Positions 1-9,643 of a stretch of DNA of 64,000 nt are shown here, one piece after another (the first letter of the stretch is position 1; each line of letters starts with the position of its first letter). Below the pieces are notes generated by a model, which saw only the letters and a list, made by a program, of their open reading frames with translations, was not told the DNA's origin and made no database searches. The position numbers were made by a program, and so were the translations under genes. The DNA is taken from positions 25,099 through 89,098 of the forward strand of contig NZ_JOFL01000023.1 in NCBI RefSeq assembly GCF_000719265.1. Direction: 5' to 3'. The stretch comes from Streptomyces roseoverticillatus (lineage in GTDB: Bacteria > Actinomycetota > Actinomycetes > Streptomycetales > Streptomycetaceae).

Positions 1-1427
1 GCCCGGTGGTGGGCGAGCCCCGCCGCGGGCCCGGTGGCCGGCGCGCCGGCCCGGCCGGCGGAGCGCTGCTGGGGGCCGCCGCGCTCCCCGCGCTCGCGCG
101 CCCAGCGAGCCAGCTGCCCGACGCGCATGACGACGAACTGGGTGTCGAGGATGCCCAGCAGGCCGGCGAGCCGGACGGCGTACTGGTGCCGGATGGAGCC
201 GTCCTTGATGTTCGCCACGATGGGCGCGGCTTCCTCCAGAGCGGCGGCCTGGCCCTCGGGATCCTCAACGGTGTGCCGGGCGACCACGGAACGGATCGCG
301 AACTCGAAGAGGGGGGTGCTCTCCTCGACCAGTCGCCGTACGGCGTCGTCGCCGTCGGCGAGGCGGAGCTCGCACGGATCCATCCCGCCGGGGCTGACAG
401 CGATCTTGGTGCTCGCCGCGAACTTCTGGTCGTCCTCGAAGGCCCGCAGGGCCGCGCGCTGCCCGGCGGCGTCACCGTCGAAGGTAAAGATCACCTTCGC
501 GCCGGAGTTGTCCATCAGCAGCCGGCGGAGGATCTTGATGTGGTCGCCGGCGAAGGCGGTGCCGCAGGTGGCGATGGCGGTGGTGACGCCGGCCAGATGG
601 CAGGCCATGACGTCGGTGTAGCCCTCGACGACGACGGCGCGGCTGGTCTTGGCGATGTCCTTCTTCGCGAGGTCGATGCCGTAGAGGACGTGCGACTTGC
701 GGTAGAGGGGCGTCTCGGGGGTGTTGAGGTACTTGGGGCCGTTGTCGTCGTCGCGGAGCTTGCGCGCGCCGAAGCCGACGACCTCGCCGGTGATGTCGCG
801 GATGGGCCACATCAGGCGGCCGCGGAAGCGGTCGATGGGGCGGCCGCCGCGGCTCTCCTGGGCGAGGCCGGAGAGGATCAGCTCCTTGTCGCTGAAGCCC
901 TTGCCGCGCAGGAAGCGGGTGAGGTGGTCCCAGCCGGCGGGGCTGTAGCCGACGCTGAAGTGCTCGGCGGCGTCCTGGCCGAAGCCGCGGCTCGCGAGGA
1001 ACTGCCGGCCGATCTCCGCCTCGGGGCTGCCGAGCTGCTCGGCGTAGAACTTCGCGGCGTGCTTGTGGGCCTCGACGAGGCGGATGCGCTCGCCCTGCTG
1101 GCGGCCCGGGGTGTAGCCGCCCTCCTCGTAGCGCAGGGTGATGCCGGCCTGGCCGGCCAGCCGCTCGATCGTTTCGGCGAAGGAGAGGTGGTCGATCTTC
1201 ATGACGAAGTCGACGGTGTCCCCGCCCTCCTGGCAGCCGAAGCAGTAGAAGAGCCCCTTGGCCGGGCTGACCTGGAAGGACGGGGACTTCTCGTCGTGGA
1301 AGGGGCACAGGCCCTTGAGGTTGCCGCCGCCCGCGTTGCGCAGCTGGAGGTACTCGGACACGACGGCGTCGATCGGGACCGCGTCCCGGACCGCCTTCAC
1401 GTCGTCATCGTTGATCCGTCCTGCCAC
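1..1427 (-). CDS. dnaG: DNA primase DnaG (3' end outside window)
   Basis: Synthesises RNA primers at the replication fork with the DnaB helicase. About 475 N-terminal residues are visible and the C-terminus runs off the left edge; the family is normally near 600-640 residues. The N-terminus carries the CHC2 zinc-ribbon (CPFH at about residue 40, then FYCFGC). The Toprim core follows, with EGYTDVMA and the metal-binding DGDAAG. The GTG at 1427 opens VAGRINDDDVKAVRD, a typical primase start. It lies 39 bases downstream of the FAD oxidoreductase stop on the same strand, so dgt, the oxidoreductase and dnaG may be co-transcribed. The identification is firm. Confidence 0.97.
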   Translation of the reverse strand, partial: MAGRINDDDVKAVRDAVPIDAVVSEYLQLRNAGGGNLKGLCPFHDEKSPSFQVSPAKGLFYCFGCQEGGDTVDFVMKIDHLSFAETIERLAGQAGITLRYEEGGYTPGRQQGERIRLVEAHKHAAKFYAEQLGSPEAEIGRQFLASRGFGQDAAEHFSVGYSPAGWDHLTRFLRGKGFSDKELILSGLAQESRGGRPIDRFRGRLMWPIRDITGEVVGFGARKLRDDDNGPKYLNTPETPLYRKSHVLYGIDLAKKDIAKTSRAVVVEGYTDVMACHLAGVTTAIATCGTAFAGDHIKILRRLLMDNSGAKVIFTFDGDAAGQRAALRAFEDDQKFAASTKIAVSPGGMDPCELRLADGDDAVRRLVEESTPLFEFAIRSVVARHTVEDPEGQAAALEEAAPIVANIKDGSIRHQYAVRLAGLLGILDTQFVVMRVGQLARWARERGERGGPQQRSAGRAGAPATGPAAGLAHHR

Positions 1428-1466
1428 GCGTGAATTCTACGGGCGGGGGGCGGCGGCGCGGACCGG

Positions 1467-2744
1467 TCAGGACTGTGCCGGGCTGGGCAGCAGGGCCTCC
1501 AGGGGGGCGGCGGGGTCGGCGAGGGCCTCGGGGTCCAGGGGGGCGCCGGAGCGGATGAGCTTCTGGATGGTGTCCGTGACATCCCACACATTGACGTTCA
1601 TCCCGGCGAGGAGGCGCCCCCCGGCGAGCCAGAAGGCGATGAACTCGCGCTTGCCGACGTCGCCGCGGCAGACGACCTGGTCGTAGGAGCCGGGCGGGGC
1701 GTAGCCGGAGTACTCCAGGCCGACGTCGTACTGGTCGGAGAAGAAGTACGGCACGCGGTCGTAGGCGACCTCCTGGCCGAGCATGGCGCGGGCGGCGGCC
1801 GGGCCGGTGTGGAGGGCGTTGGCCCAGTGCTCGACGCGGAGCCTCGTGCCCATCGACGGGTGCTCGGCCGCGGCGACGTCGCCCGCGGCGTAGATCTCGG
1901 GGTCGGAGGTGCGCAGGGAGGCGTCGACGGCGATGCCGCCGCCGTCGGCGCGGTCGACGAGGGCGAGGCCCGCGGATTCGGCGAGGGCGGTGCGGGGGGC
2001 GGCGCCGATGGCGGCGAGGACGGCGTGGGCGGGGTGCTCCTCGCCGTCGTCGGTGCGGGCGGCCAGCACCATGCCGTCCTGGCCGGTGATCTCGGTGAGG
2101 CGGGCGCCGAAGTGGAAGCGGACGCCGTGCTCGCTGTGCAGGTCGGTGAAGAGCTGGCCGAGCTCGGGGCCGAGGACGGGGTGCAGCGGCGTGGGCTCGG
2201 GCTCGACGACGGTCACCTCGGCACCGTAGGAACGGGCGGCGGCGGCCACTTCGAGGCCGATCCAGCCCGCGCCGGCGATGACGAGGTGGCCGTTGTCGCG
2301 GCCGAGGGCGGCGAGGACGCCGCGCAGCCGCTCGGCGTGGGCGAGGCGGCGCAGGTGGTGGACGCCGGCGAGGCCGGTGCCGGGGATCTCGAGGCGGCGG
2401 GGCTCGGCGCCGGTGGCGAGCAGCAGCTTGTCGTAGTGGACGCGGGTGCCGTCGCCGAGGCGGACGGAGCGGTTCGCGCGGTCGAGGTGGACGGCGGGCT
2501 GGCCGAGGTGCAGCTCGATGTCGGCCTGGGCGTACCAGGCGGGCTCGTGGACGAAGACGCTGTCGCGGTCTTCCTTGCCCGTGAGGTAGCCCTTGGAGAG
2601 CGGTGGGCGCTCGTAGGGGTGTTCCCGCTCGTCGCAGATGAGGATCACCCGGCCGGTGAAGCCTTCCGTGCGGAGGGTCTCCGCGGCCTTCGCCCCGGCC
2701 AGGCCCCCTCCGACGATGACGAACGTCTGGTTCGCGTCGACCAC
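1467..2744 (-). CDS. NAD(P)/FAD-dependent oxidoreductase (ferredoxin-reductase type)
   Basis: A 425-residue pyridine-nucleotide oxidoreductase of the ferredoxin/rubredoxin/putidaredoxin reductase type, which passes electrons from NAD(P)H through FAD to a small iron-sulfur partner. The FAD Rossmann motif GGGLAG is at residues 12-17, the NAD(P) motif GAGWIG at about 158-163, and the second FAD motif IYAAGDVA near 290. A C-terminal reductase domain follows. The GTG at 2744 is chosen because AGGAGG lies six bases upstream; an upstream GTG at 2765 has no such site. No ferredoxin or P450 gene is adjacent, so the partner is unknown. It lies between dgt and dnaG on the same strand. Confidence 0.88.
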   Translation of the reverse strand: MVDANQTFVIVGGGLAGAKAAETLRTEGFTGRVILICDEREHPYERPPLSKGYLTGKEDRDSVFVHEPAWYAQADIELHLGQPAVHLDRANRSVRLGDGTRVHYDKLLLATGAEPRRLEIPGTGLAGVHHLRRLAHAERLRGVLAALGRDNGHLVIAGAGWIGLEVAAAARSYGAEVTVVEPEPTPLHPVLGPELGQLFTDLHSEHGVRFHFGARLTEITGQDGMVLAARTDDGEEHPAHAVLAAIGAAPRTALAESAGLALVDRADGGGIAVDASLRTSDPEIYAAGDVAAAEHPSMGTRLRVEHWANALHTGPAAARAMLGQEVAYDRVPYFFSDQYDVGLEYSGYAPPGSYDQVVCRGDVGKREFIAFWLAGGRLLAGMNVNVWDVTDTIQKLIRSGAPLDPEALADPAAPLEALLPSPAQS

Positions 2745-2769
2745 TTGCTGCCTCCTCGCTGCCACGCGC

Positions 2770-2791
2770 TGCGTCTGCAGTGCGTCTGCGG
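2770..2791. repeat. Two tandem 11-mers in the dgt-oxidoreductase gap
   Basis: TGCGTCTGCAG (2770-2780) is followed at once by TGCGTCTGCGG (2781-2791), ten of eleven bases matching. It lies 26 bases upstream of the oxidoreductase start in the 179-base gap after dgt. It may be chance or a small regulator site. Confidence 0.3.
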
Positions 2792-2923
2792 TGAACCGCC
2801 CCCGGCCGGAATCGGCCCGTGCAGAGGTTGCCGCACGGGGCCCGCCGCCGGAAGAGGGACTACCCCGGACGGGTCAGTACCCGCAAGGTGTGGGGGAAGT
2901 CCTCGGATTCTGTGGACATTCGG

Positions 2924-4249
2924 TCACCCTTCTGACACACGACGCCCTTCGGTGAGGCGGGCGAGCAGGGAGCGCGCCGAGACGTCGGTCAGGGCGGAGA
3001 TCTGGTCGACGACGGCGCGCTGGCGGCCGGCGTCGTCCGTGGCGGCGGCGTGGAGGGTGCGGAACTGCGGGTCGAGGCCGTCGGGGGCGCGGGCGGTGAG
3101 GGCCGCGGCGAGCTCGGCGATGACGACGCGCTGCTCGGCGCGGAGCTTCTCCTGGTCCTCGCGCTGCATCACGTAGCGGTCGGCGACGGCCTTCAAGACC
3201 GCGCATTCGAGGCGGATTTCGCGGGGGACGACGAGCTCGGCGCCGTAGCGGGTGAGCCGGCCGGGGCCCCATGCGGCGCGGGTGGCGGCCTCGGCGGCCA
3301 GGCAGAAGCGGCCGATGAGCTGGCTGGTGGCGTCCTTGAGGCGGGCCTGGGCCACGGCCGAGCCGTCGTAGCCGTGCGGCCACCACTCCTGCTCCAGGAG
3401 CCGGTCGAGGGCCTCGGCGAGCTCGCCGGGCTCCGCGCCGGGGGCGTAGCGGCCGGCGGCGACGTCGAAGACGTCCCGGCGCTCGGGGGCGGCGAGCAGC
3501 ACATTGGGGTCGAGGTGGCCGGCGTGCAGGCCGTCCTCGACGTCGTGCACGGAGTAGGCGACGTCGTCGGCCCAGTCCATGACCTGGGCCTCGAAGCTCC
3601 GCCGGCCCGCGGGGGCGCCCTGCCGCAGCCAGGTGAAGACGGGCATGTCGTCCGCGTAGACGCCGAACTTGCGGGAGGCCGGGTCGGTGGGGTGGCCGCC
3701 GCGCGGCCAGGGGTACTTGGTGGCGGCGTCGAGGGCGGCCCGGGTGAGGTTGAGGCCGACGCTGACGAGCTCGCCGCCGTCGCCCGCGGGCACGAACCGC
3801 TTGGGCTCCAGGCGGGTGAGGAGGCGCAGCGACTGGGCGTTGCCCTCGAACCCGCCGCACAGGCCCGCGACTTCGTTGAGCGCCTCCTCGCCGTTGTGGC
3901 CGAACGGGGGGTGGCCGAGGTCGTGCGCGAGGCAGGCGGCCTCGACGAGGTCGGGGTCGCAGCCGAGGGCCGCGCCGAGCTCCCGGCCGACCTGGGCGCA
4001 CTCCAGGGAGTGGGTGAGGCGGGTGCGGGGGCTGGCGTCCCAGGCCTGGGCGCTGACGCCGGGCGTGACGACCTGGGTCTTGCCGGCGAGGCGGCGCAGG
4101 GCGGCGGAGTGCAGCACGCGGGCCCGGTCGCGCTGGAAGGCGGTGCGCCCCGGGCGTTTGTCGGGCTCGGGGGCCCAGCGCTCCAGGTCCTGCTCGTCGT
4201 ATCCGGCGATGGGGGGCTGCTCGCCCTCGGTGCGTGCCGTTCCGTTCAT
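2924..4249 (-). CDS. dgt: Deoxyguanosinetriphosphate triphosphohydrolase-like protein
   Basis: A 441-residue HD-domain dNTP triphosphohydrolase that removes triphosphate from dNTPs, mainly dGTP, to yield nucleoside. The HD metal site is visible: H80 in RTRLTHS, the HD pair at 109-110 in [11 protein letters not shown], and the following histidines. Length fits the bacterial Dgt type-2 family. ATG 4249 is the only plausible start near the conserved N-terminus, although the GGAG lies unusually close to it. It is divergent from the SanA-like gene and is probably first in a unit running through the oxidoreductase to dnaG. The substrate is inferred from the family. Confidence 0.92.
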   Translation of the reverse strand: MNGTARTEGEQPPIAGYDEQDLERWAPEPDKRPGRTAFQRDRARVLHSAALRRLAGKTQVVTPGVSAQAWDASPRTRLTHSLECAQVGRELGAALGCDPDLVEAACLAHDLGHPPFGHNGEEALNEVAGLCGGFEGNAQSLRLLTRLEPKRFVPAGDGGELVSVGLNLTRAALDAATKYPWPRGGHPTDPASRKFGVYADDMPVFTWLRQGAPAGRRSFEAQVMDWADDVAYSVHDVEDGLHAGHLDPNVLLAAPERRDVFDVAAGRYAPGAEPGELAEALDRLLEQEWWPHGYDGSAVAQARLKDATSQLIGRFCLAAEAATRAAWGPGRLTRYGAELVVPREIRLECAVLKAVADRYVMQREDQEKLRAEQRVVIAELAAALTARAPDGLDPQFRTLHAAATDDAGRQRAVVDQISALTDVSARSLLARLTEGRRVSEG

Positions 4250-4411
4250 ACTCCTGACGGTAACCGCCGGGTCTGACAGCAGCGACGGCGCGGGCCGCCG
4301 CGGGCCCCGGTTCCGGACGCGGCGTCGGGCGCACGGCCCTGACCTGCGGGGGCCGGGGAACCGGCCGGGTGTCCGGTGCGTTCTTACCGGTCGACGGGGA
4401 GGGTGATCGAC

Positions 4412-5098
4412 ATGATGCGGGGCCGCGTGCTGCGGATGCGGGTACGGCTGCCGCGGACGCGGCGGGAGCGGCGGCGGCTGCTGTGGGCCGCCGTGGCCGG
4501 CTGTGTGCTCGGGCTGCTGCCGGCGACGTGGGTGTACGCGGCGGCGGAGCCGCGGATGCGGACCGCCCGAGACGTGCCGGCCGCGCCGGTCGCCATGGTC
4601 TTCGGCGCGGGCCTGTGGGACGGCAAGCCGTCCCCGTACCTGGCGCACCGCCTCGACGCCGCGGTCGAGCTGTACCGGGCGGGCAAGGTCCGCGTGGTGC
4701 TGGTCACCGGCGACAACAGCCGCGAGGAGTACGACGAGCCGGACGCGATGCGGGCGTACCTGACGGAGCGCGGGGTGCCCGCGGACCGCATCGTCAGCGA
4801 CTTCGCGGGCTTCGACACGTGGGACTCGTGCACGCGCGCCGTGCGCATCTTCGGCGTGAAGAAGGCGGTGCTCATCACGCAGGGCTTCCACGTCCGGCGG
4901 GCGCTGGCGCTGTGCGGGGCGGCGGGGATCGACGCGTACGGGGTCGGGGTGGCCGCCAAGCACGACGTGACCTGGTACGCGGGCGGTGCGCGGGAGGTGT
5001 TCGCTTCGGGAAAGGCCGCCCTGGACGCGGTGATCCGCCCCGGTCCGCGGTTCCTCGGCCCCCGCGAACCGGGCGTGGAACAGGCGCTTTCGCGTTAG
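4412..5098 (+). CDS. SanA/YdcF-type DUF218 envelope protein
   Basis: A 228-residue protein with an arginine-rich N-terminus, one transmembrane segment (about residues 19-40) and an extracytoplasmic DUF218 domain. The domain motifs are visible: VFGAGLWDG, the [13 protein letters not shown] helix, VLVTGDNS, and later TWDSCTRA and [12 protein letters not shown]. The SanA group has been linked to envelope integrity and vancomycin tolerance in enterobacteria; the reaction is not settled. ATG 4412 is preceded by GGGGAGGG eight bases upstream. It stands alone, divergent from dgt. The family call is firm and the function is inferred. Confidence 0.85.
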   Translation: MMRGRVLRMRVRLPRTRRERRRLLWAAVAGCVLGLLPATWVYAAAEPRMRTARDVPAAPVAMVFGAGLWDGKPSPYLAHRLDAAVELYRAGKVRVVLVTGDNSREEYDEPDAMRAYLTERGVPADRIVSDFAGFDTWDSCTRAVRIFGVKKAVLITQGFHVRRALALCGAAGIDAYGVGVAAKHDVTWYAGGAREVFASGKAALDAVIRPGPRFLGPREPGVEQALSR

Positions 5099-5151
5099 GG
5101 CCACCGGCTCCGGGTTACCGCGCGTTCCGCCGGAGCCGCGGCGCGGTGGCC
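5099..5151. terminator. Hairpin between convergent SanA-like and protease genes
   Basis: GGCTCCGG (5106-5113) pairs with CCGGAGCC (5130-5137), flanked by GGCCACC (5099-5105) and GGTGGCC (5145-5151). The structure starts right after the SanA-like stop. Thymine-rich stretches follow on the + strand at about 5172-5192. Confidence 0.55.
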
Positions 5152-5245
5152 TGTCTCCGTTGCGGCGGGCCGCTTCTTTCCGCCGCTTCTTTTCGCCGCG
5201 GCGGCGCGCAACCACGACGGTGCGGACCGGCGGTGCCGGACCGGC

Positions 5246-6193
5246 CTAGTCCCGTACGGGCTCGCGGTCGTTTATGGCGTCCAGGTACAGCTTGAAGATC
5301 TCGTCGTCGTTGACCGGGCTGTACGAGATCCGCGCGCTCTCGTCGCCGTCCGGCCCGCCGCCGTTGAGGCCGCCCAGCACGCCCACGAGGTCGCCGGTGC
5401 GCGTGCGCTCGTCGAAGTGCGTGAGCCACGGGCTGCCGGAGGTGCCCGAGACGAAGCCGTCGCAGCGCATCCGCAGCTGGTTGCGGTCTTCGAGGCGGGT
5501 GGTCATGGCGGTGCAGCGGACGGCCTTGTCGGCGGGGTCGTCGTCCGCGTCGGGATAGCCGATGACGGTGACGCGGTTGACGTAGCCGGGCGTGCGGACC
5601 AGCCGGTTGGCGCCGGTGACGCGCTCGATCTGGCGGCCGCGGCCGTCGGCCCTGACGGTGGCGAACGCGAAGTCCAGGTCGGAGCCCGCGCCCGTGTCGC
5701 TGCGGCGGGGGTCGGCGTAGACGTGGTCCACGGGCCACACCCCGTACGGCTGCTTGCCGGCCCCGGCGCGGTAGTCGGGGACGAACGCGGCGTCGTCGCC
5801 GAAGGAGCAGTGCCCGGCCGTGACGATCAGATTGCCCTTGGGGCTGTGCACCACACTGGCGGTGCAGTGGTGGTTGCGCATGTCCTCGCCGACGGAGAAG
5901 AGCATGCCCACGGACGGCACCCCGTCGAAGTGGCGGGCGCTGCCGGTGATGCGCTGCGTGTCGGGCGCGGCGTCGCCGTTCTCGCCGTCGGCCCCGTCCT
6001 GCGCCGGGTGCTCCAGCCGCGTCGGGCCCCAGAACCGCCGGGCCTCCTCGCTGGACCAGCTGCCCTCCCGGCCGTGGCCACCGGCCCCGCGCGGCACGGC
6101 CGCCGCGAGGGTGACGACATAGAGCCCCGCGAGCACGGCCCGGACCCACCGGGCCCGGCCCCACCGGGAGAAACGCACGAGAACCCCCACCAC
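5246..6193 (-). CDS. Secreted trypsin-like (S1) serine peptidase
   Basis: An exported chymotrypsin-fold serine protease of about 315 residues. The N-terminus is basic then hydrophobic (VRAVLAGLYVVTLAAAV), which reads as a signal peptide or anchor. The catalytic triad is visible as His in VTAGHC, Asp in SDLDFAFA and Ser in GTSGSPW. A cysteine (NHHC) pairs plausibly with the one in TAGHC. GTG codons at 6193, 6190 and 6178 are all possible starts; the last has a GGGGG run five bases upstream, so the start is uncertain. It is transcribed alone, convergent with the SanA-like gene. The substrate is unknown. Confidence 0.86.
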   Translation of the reverse strand: MVGVLVRFSRWGRARWVRAVLAGLYVVTLAAAVPRGAGGHGREGSWSSEEARRFWGPTRLEHPAQDGADGENGDAAPDTQRITGSARHFDGVPSVGMLFSVGEDMRNHHCTASVVHSPKGNLIVTAGHCSFGDDAAFVPDYRAGAGKQPYGVWPVDHVYADPRRSDTGAGSDLDFAFATVRADGRGRQIERVTGANRLVRTPGYVNRVTVIGYPDADDDPADKAVRCTAMTTRLEDRNQLRMRCDGFVSGTSGSPWLTHFDERTRTGDLVGVLGGLNGGGPDGDESARISYSPVNDDEIFKLYLDAINDREPVRD

Positions 6194-6341
6194 GTCAGGA
6201 AGGTAGTGGTCAGGCTAGCCCCATTCACCGGCACACCGGATCGCGCCGGGCCTATTTAAGGGATTTCTTATGCAAGCGCCAGCCGTTCGGTGCATCCGGG
6301 CGCCTTTGCGCAGCTCAGACGGCCCGGGCGGCTCGGGCGGG

Positions 6342-7130
6342 TCAGCCGCCCCACTGGTCGTAGCCCAGCTTGCACACCAGCGACAGGACCACCACGACGA
6401 GCACCCCCCGGACGAAGCCGCTGCCCCGCTTCAGGGCCATGCGGGCGCCCAGCGCGCCGCCGGTGAGGTTGAACAGCGCCATGGGGGCGGCGATCTGCCA
6501 GATCACGGCGTGCTGGAAGGAGAAGGTGACGAGCGCGCCCACGTTGGTGCACACGTTGACGATCTTGGAGGTGCCGGAGGCCGTCACCAGGTCCATGTGC
6601 AGGATCGCGGCGAGGGCGAGCACGAGGAACGTGCCCGTGCCGGGGCCCATGAGCCCGTCGTAGAAGCCGATGCCGAGACCCGCGACGACGATCGCGGCGA
6701 GGACGCGGCGGCGCGTCACCGGCTCGGCCGCCGGGAGCGCGCCCGTGCCGAAGGAGGGGCGCAGCAGCACGAAGGCCAGCACGGCCACCAGGATCGCCAT
6801 GATCAGAGGGCGCAGGACGGCGCTGCTGATGGCGGAGGCGAAGAAGGCCCCCGCGAAGGAGCCCCCGAGCGCGGCGAGGCCGATACGCAGCGCGGTGCGC
6901 CCGTTCACCGGTGCGCGGCGGGTGTAGGTGACGGCGGCCGCCGCGGTGCCGCAGATGGCGACGGCCTTGTTGGTGCCGATGGCGTGCGGGACCGGTACGT
7001 GCGGCAGGGCCACCATCAGCGCGGGGAGCTGCAGGAGGCCGCCGCCGCCCACCACGGCGTCGACCCACCCCGCCGCGGCCGCGGCGAGGCAGAGCACGAG
7101 CAGCGTCGTCAGCGATATGTCGGTGGTCAC
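6342..7130 (-). CDS. TSUP-family (TauE/SafE) membrane transporter
   Basis: A 262-residue integral membrane protein of the sulfite exporter TauE/SafE family. The N-terminal motif GWVDAVVGGGGLLQLPAL and the repeat-half motif GIGFYDGLMGPGTGTFLV are diagnostic, and about eight hydrophobic helices can be drawn. Members move sulfite, sulfoacetate or related organic anions; nothing nearby fixes the substrate. GTG 7130 (VTTDISLTT) fits the family start but has no ribosome site, so translation may be leaderless; a TTG at 7157 is the alternative. It is divergent from nirD. Confidence 0.88.
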   Translation of the reverse strand: MTTDISLTTLLVLCLAAAAAGWVDAVVGGGGLLQLPALMVALPHVPVPHAIGTNKAVAICGTAAAAVTYTRRAPVNGRTALRIGLAALGGSFAGAFFASAISSAVLRPLIMAILVAVLAFVLLRPSFGTGALPAAEPVTRRRVLAAIVVAGLGIGFYDGLMGPGTGTFLVLALAAILHMDLVTASGTSKIVNVCTNVGALVTFSFQHAVIWQIAAPMALFNLTGGALGARMALKRGSGFVRGVLVVVVLSLVCKLGYDQWGG

Positions 7131-7338
7131 CCCGGCGATCGTACGGGTTCCTCCCAACTCGCTTGCGGAAGACGGCGGCAGGCCGTGCCGGAGCCGGACA
7201 CACAGCCGTCACAGGTGTGGGGAAAACGTGTGCCGGGGTGGCGACAGACGGCGGCGGCTGTGCCACAGTGCTGGGCGCTCCGCAGCCCGGCCCGCTCCCC
7301 CACCGTCCCTGTCCGCTCGCCCGAAGGGACCTCCCGCG

Positions 7339-7704
7339 ATGACCGTCGCTCCCGAGCAGCTCCCGCCCGCGTCCGCCTCCGCACGCGTCGAGGCGTTCCT
7401 CGGGCGCCGCTGGCAGGCCCTCTGCGAGCTGGGCGATCTGACGCCCGGGCGCGGGGTGGCGGTCCTGCTGCCGGACGGCCAGCAGGCCGCCGTCTTCGTC
7501 GACCGGGCGGGACGCGCGTACGCCATAGGCAATCAGGACCCGTTCAGCGGGGCGTTCGTCCTCGCGCGCGGCCCGCTGGGCTCCGCGGGCGGGCGGCCGT
7601 ACGTCACCTCGCCGCCGGCCGGGCGGCGCTTCGACCTGACGGACGGCCGGTGCCTGGACGACGCCGCCGTGTCGGTCCCGGCGTATACGGTCCGGCTGCG
7701 CTGA
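7339..7704 (+). CDS. nirD: Nitrite reductase small subunit NirD (orphan)
   Basis: A 121-residue Rieske-fold protein matching the small subunit of NAD(P)H-dependent assimilatory nitrite reductase. The NirD signature is visible in AYAIGNQDPFSGAFVLARG, followed by a Rieske-like core that lacks the two Cys-His cluster ligand pairs, as expected for NirD. ATG 7339 follows a GAAGGGA site. The large catalytic subunit NirB is not adjacent: the upstream gene is a divergent TSUP transporter and the downstream gene is an SDR. It must therefore work with a NirB encoded elsewhere or be a remnant. Confidence 0.85.
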   Translation: MTVAPEQLPPASASARVEAFLGRRWQALCELGDLTPGRGVAVLLPDGQQAAVFVDRAGRAYAIGNQDPFSGAFVLARGPLGSAGGRPYVTSPPAGRRFDLTDGRCLDDAAVSVPAYTVRLR

Positions 7705-7841
7705 GCGGGGGCGCCCCGCGCGCGGGCCACCGTATCGGGCGAATGCCCGCCCTGCACCCGCTTCCCCTCGCCTACGCTGGGACCGACGAGGGCTACTGAC
7801 GCGTATGTGCCGGGTGCGGACCGCAGAGGAGCGCAGCAGAC

Positions 7842-8771
7842 GTGACTGGATGGAACGCGAGCGAGATCCCCGACCAGAGCGGCCGCACGGCGGTGGTCAC
7901 GGGCGCCAACAGCGGCCTCGGCTACGTCACGGCCCGCGAGCTGGCGCGGCACGGCGCACGGGTCGTCCTCGCCTGCCGCGACGCGACGCGCGGCAAGGCC
8001 GCCGAGGAGCGGGTCCGCGCGGCGGCGCCCGGCGCCGACGTGCAGTTCGCCCCGCTCGACCTCGCGGACCTGTCCTCGGTGCGGGCCTTCGCCGCGGACC
8101 TGCCCGGCGACCGGCTGGACCTGCTGATCAACAACGCCGGGGTGATGGCGCTGCCGCAGCGCCGCACGGTCGACGGGTTCGAGATGCAGTTCGGCACGAA
8201 CCATCTCGGCCATTTCGCACTGACCGGCCTGCTGCTGCCGCGGCTGCGGGAGGCCGGGCACGGCGCGCGGGTCGTCACCGTCGCCAGCGGGCTGCACGTC
8301 CTGGGCACGGTCGACCCTCGCGACCTCAACATGGAGCACCGCTACCGCCGCTGGATCGCCTACGGCCGCTCCAAGAGCGCCAACCTGCTGTTCACGCACG
8401 AGCTGGCGCAGCGGCTGACGGCGGAGGGCTCGCGCGTCATCGCCGCCGCCGCGCACCCCGGCTACGCGGCCACGAACCTGCAGACGGCCGGGGCGCGGAT
8501 GGAGGGCCGGACGACGGCCGAGCACCTCGCCGAGCTGGCCAACCGGCTCTTCGCCCAGAGCCCGGAACAGGGGGCGCTGCCCACGCTGTACGCGGCGACC
8601 GCGCAGGACGTCCGGCAGGACGACTACTTCGGGCCGCGCTTCGAGCTCCGCAGCGCGGGGGCGCCTACGCGGCGGGCGGTACGGGCGTGGTGGACGCGCA
8701 ATGACCGTGCCAGTGCGGGGCTTTGGGCGGCGTCGGAGCGGCTGACGGGCGTGACGTACACCTGGCTGTGA
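7842..8771 (+). CDS. Short-chain dehydrogenase/reductase
   Basis: A 309-residue classical-type SDR close to the retinol-dehydrogenase/protochlorophyllide-reductase-like group common in Streptomyces. The cofactor motif TGANSGLG is at residues 20-27, NNAG at 97-100, and the catalytic Ser149, Tyr174 and Lys178 (YGRSK) are all present, so the enzyme should be active. GTG 7842 follows an AGAGGAG stretch about ten bases upstream. The substrate cannot be told from sequence or context; the next gene is convergent. Confidence 0.88.
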   Translation: MTGWNASEIPDQSGRTAVVTGANSGLGYVTARELARHGARVVLACRDATRGKAAEERVRAAAPGADVQFAPLDLADLSSVRAFAADLPGDRLDLLINNAGVMALPQRRTVDGFEMQFGTNHLGHFALTGLLLPRLREAGHGARVVTVASGLHVLGTVDPRDLNMEHRYRRWIAYGRSKSANLLFTHELAQRLTAEGSRVIAAAAHPGYAATNLQTAGARMEGRTTAEHLAELANRLFAQSPEQGALPTLYAATAQDVRQDDYFGPRFELRSAGAPTRRAVRAWWTRNDRASAGLWAASERLTGVTYTWL

Positions 8772-8811
8772 CCCGGACCTGACCACGGCCATTGTCCTCA
8801 ATCTCCCCCAG

Positions 8812-9423
8812 CTACCGCTGGGAGGTGCCCCCGGACGGGCTTTGATGGGTGAGCGTCTCCAGCAGCCGCCGCGCCCCCTCCCCGTCGATCCGTTCCGCCA
8901 GCTCCGCCAGCGGCGCCCCGCCCTCCCGCAGCAGGCCGCTCTCGCGGGCGCGCCGCACCCCCGTGTCCAGCCAGTGCCAGAGCAGCGGGTTGGCAACGAG
9001 CACCTGCGGGTCGAACTCCACGCGGTTGCCCCCGGCGTCCCGCAGCACGAGCCGCGGTGTCATGCCGTCCGCCCGGCGCACCTGTGTGAGCAGGTCCGTA
9101 CGGACGCGTTTCTCGCCCAGCAGGCCGCGCACGGCGAGCCAGCCGTCGCCGGCGGTGACCCGCTGCGGCAGCAGGACGGCCAGCAGGAGCGCGCCGAGGC
9201 CGGTCCAGCAGGCGGCGCGCGGTCCGTCGAGCCCGCCGCGGGCGAGGTCGGCGAGGAGGAGGACGCCCGCGAGGGCTGAGCCGCAGTACCAGGCGGCCCG
9301 CGCCTCGCGCCGCCAGCCCCGGTCGTGGGCGAGGACCGCACCGCCGGGCGGCCGGGCCTTGGTCCGTGCCGTCCGCGCGACGGGTCCGCCCGCCCGCGCC
9401 TTCGAGAGCTGTCGCCGTCCCAT
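8812..9423 (-). CDS. Membrane protein with bacterial PH-like domain
   Basis: A 203-residue protein with a basic N-terminal stretch of about 40 residues, two close transmembrane helices (CGSALAGVLLLADLA and CWTGLGALLLAVLL) and a C-terminal domain. That domain begins RVTAGDGWLAVRGLLGEKRV and resembles the PH-fold domain of actinobacterial membrane antigens. ATG 9423 is the best start although the ribosome site is weak. It is divergent from the KimA-like gene and ends just past the SDR gene, with which it is convergent. No function can be assigned. Confidence 0.65.
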   Translation of the reverse strand: MGRRQLSKARAGGPVARTARTKARPPGGAVLAHDRGWRREARAAWYCGSALAGVLLLADLARGGLDGPRAACWTGLGALLLAVLLPQRVTAGDGWLAVRGLLGEKRVRTDLLTQVRRADGMTPRLVLRDAGGNRVEFDPQVLVANPLLWHWLDTGVRRARESGLLREGGAPLAELAERIDGEGARRLLETLTHQSPSGGTSQR

Positions 9424-9643
9424 GCCCGTGACGCTAGGCCCGTACCGGGGGCGGAACGTCCGGTATTGACGGGCTGCTGACGTCACTTGGGCCAACCCTT
9501 ACGCCCCGCTGACGTATCCCGGCCCCGGCCGTCAAGAACGCGTGAAGATCCCTCCGGAACGCGCCAAGAGCCCGCCAAGGGTGTGCGCGGGCGCGCGGGG
9601 CCGGCTGCACGCTGGGCGTCCCACTCACGGAGGTACGAACAGA

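Noticed and set aside
1809-3176. A 455-codon + strand frame across the oxidoreductase and dgt
   Set aside because: Same type of shadow frame; both minus-strand genes are well supported.
7208-7227. GTCAC ... AAAAC upstream of nirD as a GlnR box
   Set aside because: The half-sites are ten bases apart rather than six and there is no second pair.
9424-9643. ydaO-type c-di-AMP riboswitch before the KimA-like gene
   Set aside because: No recognisable conserved core was found by eye; a covariance search would be decisive.
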